Positions 1 through 8,248 of a stretch of DNA of 53,489 bases are shown here, in pieces; positions within the stretch are counted from its first letter, which is position 1; the number at the start of each line of letters is the position of its first letter. The translations under genes and the position numbers were made by a program. The stretch comes from Mycoemilia scoparia. Lineage: Eukaryota > Kickxellomycota > Kickxellomycetes > Kickxellales > Kickxellaceae. The notes under the pieces are model-generated. The model did not search any database. It was given only the letters and a program-made list of their open reading frames with translations, and was not told where the DNA came from. The stretch lies in assembly GCA_027575805.1 (NCBI GenBank), contig JANBPU010000110.1, forward strand, positions 1-53,489, read 5' to 3'.

Positions 1-217
1 GATGCATGAGGGTGTCATTCTTGAATTCCAAGCCATTGTCAGATTGGATGACTTTGGGAAACCCGTAGCTACAGAAGATCTTAACCAATGCATAGGTAAC
101 TTTGGCCGCTGACTTATTGGCCAATGGCAATAAGAAAATGAAATGGGTACACATGTCAACGATGACTAGGATGTAATGGTTCCCACTCTCAGTCGTCCTG
201 AGCGGTCCAGCAAGATC
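1..217 (-). repeat. Inverted fragment of gypsy integrase core
   Basis: Position n of this segment pairs with position 675-n, so 1-217 is the reverse complement of 458-674, part of the integrase core of the element that follows. I count 6 differences in 217 bp. All are transitions and 5 are synonymous in the integrase frame. Homology stops sharply at 217/458, leaving a 240-bp loop. Because the differences are mostly silent, the fragment probably derives from another family member that was once functional, not from a fresh local inversion. Confidence 0.9.
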
Positions 218-2518
218 ATACTGAATGAGAAGGAACGCTTATTGCTACTATCGAATAGCCATAAACTGGGCCGCTTTGGCGCTAAGACATTGATATCGTC
301 TATCAGATGGCAAGGATTTGACTGGCCTTCCTTATACAGGGACGCTGAACAATTTATCAAAGACTGTCCTGCCTGCCGAGCTTTCAATCCTTGCAAGACT
401 CGCTATGCACCTCTATAACCCATTGTGGCTAGCATGCCCATGGATCACATTGCAATCGATCTTGCTGGACCGCTCAGGACGACTGAGAGTGGGAACCATT
501 ACATCCTAGTCATCGTTGATGTGTGTACCCATTTCATCTTTTTACTGCCATTGGCCAATAAGTCAGCAGCCAAAGTTACCTATGCATTGGTTAAGATCTT
601 CTGTAGCTACGGGTTTCCCAAAGTCATCCAATCTGACAATGGCTTGGAATTCAAGAATGACACCCTCATGCATCTAGGTAAGAACTACGGCATCGCTCAC
701 AGGTTTTTGACACCCTACCATCCACGCGGTAATGGTCTCGCTGAACGCCATGTTCAGACAGTCAAACAACAACTTCGGAAACTCACTGATGGTTCACTGA
801 CAGAATGGGACCTCCATCTCCCCCTTGTCCAATTCTCCATCAACGCCAAATTCTCTAACGCCATCGGCATGGACCCCGCAACGGCGATGTTTGGCCGTTC
901 ATTCAATTTCCTGCTAGATTTTTCTGGCTCTGAACCAGTCCCGTCGATTGATCTTGCGCTCCTGTGCAAATTCCGTGACCTCATCATCCACGCCTCTGTC
1001 GCTAGACACCTGTCTGATTATCAGTTTGAGGCCAAGAAACGCTTTGATACCGCTAAAACTCTGCTGAATTTGTCAGTGGGTGATACCGTTCTGGCTCGTA
1101 TATTTCCTAAGCCACACCGCAACCTGCCTCAGTTTGACGGCCCTTTCACTGTGGATCGCATCACTAAGGGCGGCTCCTATGTTCTGCGCTCGGAGGGGGG
1201 TGAGCTGTTGCCTCGCAATTATGCATTGTCACAGCTAGTGGCGCTGGACCGCGAACCGACACCACTAAAAGATCACTTTGAAATTGATTTTATCAGAGAC
1301 TCACGCATAAGAAACGGTAAAGAAGAATTCTTGGTTCATTGGCGTGGCTACAACTCTGACGAAGACACATGGGAACCGAGCAATGCATTCCCTGACAAAT
1401 CCGTCCTGGACGCATATAAACGAGGAAATATTCAGGTAAAGAAACTTTCACTCTTAATACCTCCATCCTTTCAATTTCCTATTATGGACACATCAACGTC
1501 GCAAACAGAGACAATAATATCGACTGGCACTGTCCAACCACTGGAGAGCTCCAGTCAGACTACGCATACATCAAAAGGAAAAGAGCAGGAACAACCAGAC
1601 ACGTCTGGTCCCGCTAGCACGTCAATGACCTCCAAACAAAAAAGGGATCCCACGCCAGAACCCTCTAGTTCATCCGACTCGACTCCCCAACGTCCGAATA
1701 GCTCAGAATCATCTAGCTCTTCCAACTTGTCTAGCTTGACAAGTTCATCGGCTTCAACCCCTCACTTTTCTAACAGTTCAGAATCATCTAGCTCCTCTAG
1801 CGCTTCAAACATGTCAGACACATCGGAATCCTCTGATGCCGCTAGTACAGCACAGCCTTCAGAAGCAGCGTCATCGCAATCGGATATTCTACTTCCCAAC
1901 CCTATGGAACGAAGAAGTGATCCTGAAGTAGAAAGTCCATATGATTCAGGTCAGGAACACGATTTCCATCGTCAAATAAATACTCCCCCTCCAGGAGGGA
2001 GACATCGAAGAACGTTGAGTCCCTGTCACAACCCTCGTTTTGGTAAAGTGTTTAGAGACGCAGACAACCAGGTACGTTATAATCTGGGACATTTCACAGC
2101 CACACTTTCTGAAGTGAGGCCTATCGTTCTGAACGACTTTGGTTCAGACAGATCAAGAAACCCCTTTGGTATTTTGAGAAATATTGATATTGACCTAGTA
2201 ATCAGGGCATGGGGACGTAGACATCCTTCATTTAACGGATCCCCTGAATACAGAATCACTCAATGGGCTACTAGGGCCTTCAGAAACCGAATGCTAAGCA
2301 GAGGCAATCCAGACGAAGTACGCACTGTTAATGAAATCGCCCAACGAGTCCAACCACTACGAAGAAGGAGATGGGCTGATATAGCACCGGCACCACCACC
2401 TCGTCAACTTCGCCGCCGACCTCAACAAAGAGCACCACATGGAGCACCTCAAATTCGGAGACAACCATGCCCAGTCATGGAAGAAAGTACCAATGGAACA
2501 GAGAGTAATTCTTCCTAA
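218..2518 (+). pseudogene. Ty3/gypsy chromovirus Pol, integrase + chromodomain end
   Basis: This is the 3' part of pol; reverse transcriptase and RNase H are absent because the element is cut at 217. Order: an H2C2 zinc-binding module (about 260-390, ending CPAC), then an in-frame TAA at 416-418, then an integrase core from about 425 with IAIDLAGPL, IQSDNGLEFK and the conserved E in NGLAERH. A GPF-type module (DGPFTVD) follows, then a chromodomain (about 1260-1430, FLVHWRGY and DTWEP). The last 350 or so residues are Ser/Thr-rich and then Arg/Pro-rich, without a recognised domain. The TAA sits where CAA (Gln) would read through, one C-to-T change. Chromodomains in this clade are known to target integration to chromatin. 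The frame is otherwise intact to the TAA at 2516. Confidence 0.9.
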
Positions 2519-2543
2519 CCCAGGCTTCTCGTAAGGAAGGGGG

Positions 2544-3079
2544 TGATGTTAGGCCGTGGCCTATATGGATCGCTACAATTGAGTTTGAATGAATCAAACT
2601 CGTTCTGGACGATCCAGAACCATTCAGAGTAACTTTCAGTTAATCAGCGTGATTCTGGATCAATCGGTATCCCGCTATGAAATCATAAGGTCATTCCCTT
2701 TTTATTAGTTTAGTTAGTTCAATGAAGAGTTTCGCTACCTTCATCACCTTTTATAAAATCATACTTTTATTTATTCAAAAATAAAGTTGTGGTTGAAAGG
2801 ATTTGAAGAGTTATAGTCCAAACATTATCGTTTATCATTTAAGTTCATTCTTTTCCATCCATTGTCATCCAGGACGATTCCCCATTACTATTCGTATTAA
2901 CCTCCCTTTTCCCCGTTCAGAGTCATCCTGAACGACACCTTTATTCTACTATCTACGCACCCTTGTGCTTTTCCCTCCTTTACCATTCTGAACGATTCTT
3001 AACCGTTCAGAATGAAAGTCTTTCAGCGACAACTTTCCCAGAACAGTTGAGGCTCGTCCCGGACAACCCTGGTCTGTCA
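2544..3079 (+). repeat. Probable 3' LTR of the chromovirus
   Basis: A polypurine tract (2533-2543, aaggaaggggg) directly precedes a TG start (2544 or 2547), as expected at the 5' edge of a 3' LTR. Inside are TTTATAAAA (about 2751) and AATAAA (2779-2784), plausible TATA and polyadenylation signals. The end at CA 3078-3079 is a guess, because the 5' LTR is outside the window and no target duplication can be checked. The LTR is full of short perfect palindromes, for example 2581-2601, 2602-2620 and 2984-3014. Confidence 0.6.
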
Positions 3080-3159
3080 AGATGCTTTTGGATTTCTTTT
3101 AAGACCAATCTCATCTAAACCAATTAGAAATGAGTTAGATACTTTTTATTTATCATTTT

Positions 3160-3715
3160 TGTATCTTTTTGTATTATTTCAGTATCCTTTAATATCAGGT
3201 TAGTATCATGTTGTACCATTTTAGTATCATTTTTTTTTTTTTTTATATAGTGTAGGGAAAACCCATCATGGGCAAACCAGTAGCTACTCTGGAACAGTGT
3301 GAGACTCTTACTCACTAAAAACCCTCGCCCTTGCTGGAGCCCACTAGCTAAGTGGGGTTAACAGCTGCCATACCCATTTGGGCTTCGGCTCATTTCATGC
3401 TATTAATGGCAACATTATGGATAAAACCTGCGTGACCTAAGCCCCGCTGCCAGCACTGCTAGTTTCAACACCTGCTAAAGTGTGGAGAACCTGGGAATTG
3501 AACCCAGAGGCCAACATGTGAAGGGAGCCACCCTTCACAACTGGGCCAACCCCAGTTCCCCATTTTAGTATCATGTTGTATCATGTTGTATCATGTTAGT
3601 ATCATTTAATATCAAGTTAGTATCATATTGTATCATGTTGTATCATGTTAGTATCATTTAATATCAAGTTAGTATCATATTGTATTATGTTAATATCATG
3701 TTGTATCATGTTAGT
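3160..3715. repeat. AT-rich 'gtatcat' short tandem repeats (left block)
   Basis: Degenerate units such as gtatcatgtt, agtatcattt and aatatcaagt repeat irregularly from about 3160 to the left end of the Tc1/mariner element. Similar units (gatactaaaa, the same motif in the other orientation) resume on its right side from 5334. The array is also interrupted by a SINE at 3231-3561. No coding potential is seen. Confidence 0.8.
3231..3561 (-). mobile_element. tRNA-derived SINE
   Basis: On the minus strand the element begins with a tRNA-like head (about 3561-3486): a 7-bp acceptor pairing, an A-box-like TGGCCCAGTTGT, an anticodon-arm hairpin around GTGGCTC, and a T arm with stem CTGGG/CCCAG enclosing the B box GGTTCAATTCCC. 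A body of about 240 bp follows, ending in poly(A), seen as poly(T) 3231-3244 on the plus strand. It is flanked by a 15-bp direct repeat, ccattttagtatcat, at 3216-3230 and 3560-3574, which fits a LINE-mobilised insertion. The surrounding DNA repeats part of this motif, so some of the match could be chance. A decayed true tRNA-Ala(GGC) is less likely given the poly(A) tail. Confidence 0.8.
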
Positions 3716-3716
3716 A

Positions 3717-5331
3717 CACTAGCCTCCAAAACTGAGTCAAAAGAATTTTTAAAAACTTTTATTGCATATTACTCAGCCAATAATTAAGCTAAGCTAGTGA
3801 TTTAAATTGCAATAATATAGAGAATTACGAGCACTATGTAATACAAAAAGAAAATTTAAGATTAGATTAAAATTGATTTTTTAATACTCAAAAGACTCAT
3901 AATATGAGCGAGTCAATATTTTGGAGATTTTTTCAATTTTTAATTTTTTACCCATAAATACTTTAATTGCTATTAGGATTAATTATGAGCTAATAATAAA
4001 TAATTAGCCAGTAGATAAGTATAATATTACTGTATTATTTGTATCATTTTATTATGCCAAAGATTACTCTAGCTCAGGTCAAAGATAAAATTAGGGAGCT
4101 TAGTAAACAGGGTCTCTCAACCTACTCAATTGCTCAAAGTATTGCTATAAGCCAGTCTACAGTCTCCAGAGTACTTAGGAATAGTAATAATATTAATAAC
4201 AATATCAAAGTTGGCCGTCCAAGGAAGCTAGATAAATATGATGCATCCTATATTTCTTGACTTGCAACAACAGGCAAGTGTTCTACAGCAACCCAAATAC
4301 AAAAGGAACTTAATGAGTATTCAGGAATATCTGTATCACCCAATACTATCTTGAGAACACTTCGTATTAATAATATTGTTTCCAAATACAAAAAGAAAAA
4401 GCCACAGCTCGAAAAATCTCATCGAAGGGAAAGACATGAATTTGTCAAGACCCATATCAAGAAGAAATTGGATGATTGGGACAAAGTAATTTGGTCTGAT
4501 GAAACTAAAATCAACCTTTGTGGATCTGATGGAAGAGAGAGAACACTTATAAAGCATGGTACTAGGCTTCAGGATCACAATATACTACCAACATATAAAT
4601 TTGGAAAAGGCTCGATTATGGTTTGGGGTTGTATGCTTTCATGTGGGGTTGGCTATTTAACCAAAGTTGATGGTAGCATTAATGCTGAGATGTATGAGGA
4701 TATTCTAAATGATGAGCTAATGGAAACAATCAATTGGTATGGGCTGGATAAGCATGAGATTATATTTCAACAAGATAATGCATCATGCCATAAAGCGAAA
4801 CGAATCTTAGAGTAGTTTTCAGCAAATAAAATTCAAGTAATGAAATGGCCAGTACATTCTCCAGACCTCAACCCAATTGAGCATCTATGGGATCACATCA
4901 AACGACAGCTCAAGACCAAACCACAGGCTAAGAATACTGATGAACTTTAGGATCAAGTTGTAGATATTTGGAATAATATCAGTGAAGAGGTTTGCACTAA
5001 GCTTGTTCATAGCATACCTAAAAGGCTTAAAGAGGTCAAGAGAGTACATGGTGGATTTACTAGTTATTAGTTATTAGGTTTATTTTTTTGTTTTTTTATA
5101 TTTAATAAAAATTGAAAAAATCTCCAAAATATCGACTCACTCATATCATGAGTCTTTTGAGTGTCAAAAAATCAATTTTAATCTAATCTTGAATTTTCTT
5201 TTTGTATTACATAGTGCTCATAATTCTCTATATTATTGCAATTTAAATCACTAGCTTAGCTTAATTATTGGCTGAGTAATATGCAATAAAAGTTTTTAAA
5301 AATTCTTTTGACTCAGTTTTGGAGGCTAGTA
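3717..5331 (+). mobile_element. Tc1/mariner-type DNA transposon with long TIRs
   Basis: The terminal inverted repeats run from 3717 to about 3944 and from about 5104 to 5331, about 228 bp each, starting CACTAGCCTCC (TACTAGCCTCC on the other end). TA dinucleotides flank both ends (3715-3716 and 5332-5333), the usual Tc1/mariner target duplication. I see about eight differences between the arms, all transitions. TIRs this long are more than the usual 25-100 bp for the superfamily. The element lies inside the gtatcat repeat block and carries one transposase frame (4054-5070). Confidence 0.92.
4054..5070 (+). pseudogene. Tc1/mariner transposase, three in-frame stops
   Basis: Reading from ATG 4054 (ATG 4039 is 15 bases upstream in frame), a single frame covers an N-terminal helix-turn-helix (about residues 5-50, SQSTVSRVLR, followed by GRPRKL) and a DDE catalytic domain. 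The catalytic motifs are VIWSDE, FQQDN and SPDLNPIE; 34 positions separate the second D from the E, so it is DD34E. The frame is broken by TGA 4258-4260, TAG 4813-4815 and TAG 4948-4950 and ends at TAG 5068. No frameshift is needed. Both TAG codons fall where relatives usually have Trp (before F-SAN and after DEL), so each is one G-to-A change from TGG. This copy cannot make a full transposase. Confidence 0.92.
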
Positions 5332-5333
5332 TA

Positions 5334-5430
5334 TCATGATACTAAAATGGTACCAAGTCCTGCACACGATACTAAAATTATTGTACTGAAAATGTATGTG
5401 CGATATACTGAGATACAGCCCGATATATCG
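5334..5430. repeat. AT-rich 'gatac' repeat block (right side)
   Basis: Units such as gatactaaaa and gatatact continue the low-complexity array interrupted by the Tc1/mariner insertion. The right edge fades into the 5'-truncated Gag of the next retroelement at about 5430. No LTR matching the candidate at 11067 is present here, so that element has lost its 5' end at this junction. Confidence 0.6.
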
Positions 5431-5744
5431 TGATACTAACCGACAAAAGTTCTGATGTATTGGTAGAAAGCCTAGACACTGTATCAGTGAATACCTTCAA
5501 CAACATCTTGGATCGTTTCGATATTGTAGCAGCCCAAAGGGCAAAGGGCAAGACCTCTACCCCAATAGTCCCCATCACTAAACAGGCTCTGAGAGATGGT
5601 GAAACCAAAACTGGCCATAAAACTGTTCAAAACCCCCAGAAAGAACTCAGTGCCAAGCTAGACAGAGTTATAACCATGGTAAACAAACTCACCATTAACA
5701 ACTCTCCTAAAGCTACAAAGGATATCCAGGTGGGAAAAGCTTAA
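5430..5744 (+). pseudogene. Gag C-terminal remnant of a second LTR retroelement
   Basis: About 104 codons end at TAA 5742-5744. The predicted protein is basic and Lys-rich with a helical C-terminus (LSAKLDRVITMVNKLT). No CCHC zinc knuckle is seen. The start is unclear: upstream is repeat DNA, so the true N-terminus was probably lost. Placement directly before a retropepsin frame shifted by -1, together with the frameshift signal across the junction, is the main reason for calling it Gag. The family cannot be named from this part alone. Confidence 0.6.
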
Positions 5745-5828
5745 GCGGCCCTTATAAAGTATTTCCTATAGGTTGTTTAAAACAAGTTTTGAAAAATAAA
5801 ATCATACAACCATATAAGGGCCACTTAA
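5732..5828 (+). promoter_or_regulatory. Candidate -1 programmed frameshift site (Gag to Pro)
   Basis: Heptamer GGGAAAA at 5732-5738 lies in the exact X_XXY_YYZ register relative to the Gag frame (G GGA AAA), 3 nt before the Gag stop TAA (5742-5744). Slipping back one base enters the frame that stays open through the protease. A stem of 15 pairs out of 16 follows: 5741-5756 with 5813-5828, enclosing a 56-nt loop. If the outer A-T pairs melt, the spacer is about 6 nt. Slippery site, spacer and stem match known retroviral and retrotransposon -1 signals; function is inferred. Confidence 0.6.
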
Positions 5829-6412
5829 AGCATCACTGGAATATTTATGAAGGATTCAGGATTGGTAACACTGACATAAAACTAGCAATAGATACTGGAA
5901 GTGCAGTTGGCATAATCCCATCATCTACAGCAAGTAAACTAAACCTCAATACAAAAACTAATGAAATGGTCAAGATATCTGATTTGGCAAACAATGAGAT
6001 CCCAGTGGTGGGAACTACAAGAGCCAAACTACACCTGTCTGGAGTAAAGAAGAGATGGGTTGAGTTTGTAGTCATAGAAGCTGATCAACCATGGGATGTT
6101 ATGATACCTGAGAAAGATGCTGCACACTTTGATATAAAAATGTTTACCCCAGCAATGGAAAAAAGAATAGACAAGCAAAAGGGAATTACAGCGAAAACGA
6201 ATGTTGAAAAATCTCCTCAGTCAGAACAGAAAGATAGTATTGCTGCAGAAAGCAAGGAAGATTTGCCCATTACAAAACCAGTACAAATCAAAGAAATAAA
6301 GACCAGTCTTGGTCTCCCTGATGGATTTTTCAAGCCTGAAAAGGATGCTGAGTTCTATAAATTGGATGCCCTCTATCCCCCAATTTCGAAAGATAATGTT
6401 GAGAGTCGATAT
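5738..6412 (+). pseudogene. Retroelement protease region
   Basis: The frame is open from the slippery site to 6412. A retropepsin active site is visible at LAIDTGSAVG, with a downstream hydrophobic strand and WDVMIP. The C-terminal part (from about 6150) is Lys/Glu-rich linker. The frame is interrupted at 6412 by a solo LTR and resumes in frame at 6724, just after the LTR and its target duplication. The protein is part of the same polyprotein as the RT, RNase H and integrase pieces downstream. Confidence 0.75.
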
Positions 6413-6718
6413 TGTCAATCCGTAGGATTGGCTATAATAAACTGACAAGTTAAAACCTTTAAGATAATAATGAGTATTATTATAAATATATATCTCTATA
6501 ACCAAATCCTTTCAACCTAAAGTTTATTAGAAACAATTAGTAAAAGAATGGTATTAGATATAAAAAAGCAAAAGAAAACTATCTATTGTTCCTAACGTTC
6601 CGAACATATACCCTCAGGGTCCATTGTTTGGAACAATCGGAACCCTTGGAATATTCCGATGATTTGGAATGATCCAAATCAATTAATGATTAGGCGATGA
6701 TTATCTCATGGCCTATCA
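6413..6718 (+). mobile_element. Solo LTR (copy 1) inserted in pol
   Basis: This 306-bp unit begins TGTCAATCC and ends CTATCA (TG...CA). It is flanked by near-identical 5-bp repeats, gatat (6408-6412) and gatgt (6719-6723). It contains short palindromes such as ATTCCGATGATTTGGAAT, and its second half is almost identical to the copy at 7526-7828. Removing it with one 5-bp repeat restores the pol reading frame exactly. No internal retroelement region is present, so it is a solo LTR, not a full element. Confidence 0.88.
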
Positions 6719-6723
6719 GATGT

Positions 6724-7305
6724 AACATCCAAACAGACAATCCCATCATAAAGTCAAAGTTAATAGATGAGTTGATGACAGGCAAAGGTGCCCTTTGTGA
6801 ATATACAAGTGGATGCCCACCACCTGCTGCATACGCTCCTATAATACCTCCACTCAAATCTGATGCAAGACCATTATATGTTGCCCAACACACAATGAGC
6901 ACAGCTGCTGAAGCAGCCAGAGTGGAGTTTGTGAAAGATCATATTGACTTTGGTATCGATGAACCAGGCCATGCACATGCCTGTGTCCCAATCTTTGGTA
7001 TTGACTGTCCTGGCACTGATAAGAAGCGAGTACTATTTGATGATAGTACTAACAACTCCATCAATATGGAAACTATTGGTATTAGGTTACCTACCTCAGT
7101 GGACTGGGTGAAGTTCTTACAAGGTGCTAAATTACTAACCTCAGTTGATTTAGCATCATTTTTCACAGCTATTCGCTTACATCAGGACTACAGAGATTTC
7201 TGGACTTTCCTTGGTAGAAAAGTTGGGCCATTGAGAACCACTCGTCTTGTCCAAGGAAACTCAGAATCACCTGCAATTGCCCAGGCCTTCATCGGAGCAA
7301 CTTTA
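6724..7305 (+). pseudogene. Reverse transcriptase, N-terminal half
   Basis: This is an open stretch of pol continuing the protease frame after the solo LTR. RT motifs in order: KRVLFDDSTNN, motif A as LTSVDLASFFTAIRL (catalytic D), a strand with WTFLG, and motif B as RLVQGNSESPAIAQAF. The domain is cut at 7305 by a TIR element and resumes at 8249 without loss of frame. It resembles the Ty3/gypsy arrangement, but the sequence is diverged from the chromovirus at the start of the window. Confidence 0.85.
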
Positions 7306-7453
7306 GTATAGGGGAATATATCAATCTTTAGTATAGGGGAATATATCAATCTTTAGTATAGAGGAATATATCAATCTTTAGTATAGAGGAATATAATTAC
7401 CCTATATAGACAATTACCTCTGAATTAATAATATATATTAATATAACAGTTTT

Positions 7454-7525
7454 GCCTCCGCCCTCGCAACACCTCTGGTGTTGCTTTTAGGGCTGCAGCG
7501 GGCTGTTCCCCCTTTACAGGGGGAC
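7454..7525. other. GC-rich double-hairpin island
   Basis: A GC-rich patch lies inside very AT-rich DNA. It contains two perfect hairpins: gcaacacc-tct-ggtgttgc (7466-7484) and tccccc-tttaca-ggggga (7507-7524). The short string gccctcgc occurs just before (7460 region) and again after the solo LTR (about 7842). Mobile GC clusters and double-hairpin elements of this look are known from fungal mitochondrial DNA; that origin here is only a suggestion. Confidence 0.45.
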
Positions 7526-7828
7526 TGTCAATCCATAGGATTGGCTGCAATAAACAACCAAGTAAAACCTTTTGTAAAATAGAAACTTTGATAATAAATA
7601 TATACCTATAACTAAATCCTTTCAACCTAAAGTTTATTTCAAACAATTAGTAAAAGAATTAGTAATGTATATAAAAGATAAAAGAAAACTATCTATTGTT
7701 CCTAACGCTCTGAACAAGTATCCTCAGGGTCCATTGTTCGGAACAATCGGAACCCTTGGACTATTCCGATGATTCGGAATGATCCAAATCAATTAATGAT
7801 TAGGCGATGATTATCTCATGGCCTATCA
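7526..7828 (+). mobile_element. Solo LTR (copy 2)
   Basis: This 303-bp unit, TGTCAATCC...CTATCA, is the same family as 6413-6718 and is flanked by a perfect 5-bp target duplication gggac (7521-7525 and 7829-7833). The 3' half is nearly identical to copy 1; the 5' half has several substitutions and small indels. It sits inside the 941-bp TIR element, so it is younger than that insertion. Confidence 0.9.
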
Positions 7829-7865
7829 GGGACCCCCCAGGCCCTCGCCATTTAATACGTTATAT

Positions 7866-7990
7866 ATATATGGGTAGGGTTATAATTTTTGAAGGGTAAA
7901 AGTTTACTAGGAAAGCTGGACATCTATTTGGCTATGATTGCCCCTATAATTATTGGTTACCAAAATTTACCCTTTAAAAGATATTACTTA
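7866..7990. mobile_element. MITE (TTTTTGAAGGGT family), copy a
   Basis: The left arm ATTTTTGAAGGGT (about 7885) and right arm TACCCTTTAAAAG (about 7968) enclose the family core with 'tttggctatgattgcccctataattattggt'-like sequence. It is diverged compared with the copies at 12988 and 34522 and is nested in the 941-bp TIR element. Confidence 0.7.
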
Positions 7991-8248
7991 TATAATTAAT
8001 AATAAATATATTTTATTTGTTTAATCAAACTTGAAGTTTCTTAAAGTATTTAAAAAAAATCTATACAAGTATTTTCTAAAATAAAAATAAACTCAGGGCC
8101 TTTTTATTTAGAGAAAGGTATTATAGTATATATTTATATAATTAAAAGTAAAATTTTATTATTGAACTATTGTTCAAGGATAAATTTTTATTATATTATG
8201 GGTCAAATTATTCCTCTATACTAAAGATTGATATATTCCCCTATACTA

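Larger units (their letters stand above)
7306..8246. mobile_element. 941-bp non-autonomous TIR element in the RT
   Basis: The ends are inverted: GTATAGGGGAATATATCAAT at 7306 and its reverse complement ending at 8246. A TA dinucleotide lies on each side (7304-7305 and 8247-8248). The left end holds about 3.6 tandem copies of a 25-bp unit (7306-7396) and the right end about 1.5 inverted copies. Excision with one TA returns the RT codon frame exactly. There is no transposase. The interior is very AT-rich and carries a GC-rich hairpin pair, a solo LTR and a MITE, so it has been a target itself. Confidence 0.82.

Noticed and set aside
3486..3561. Functional tRNA-Ala(GGC) gene
   Set aside because: It is followed by a body and a poly(A) tail with target duplications, position 37 is a pyrimidine and the A box is imperfect; a SINE head explains it better.
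6221..6445. Protease frame extending to TGA 6443
   Set aside because: The last 11 codons are inside the solo LTR that starts at 6413 and are not part of the native protein.
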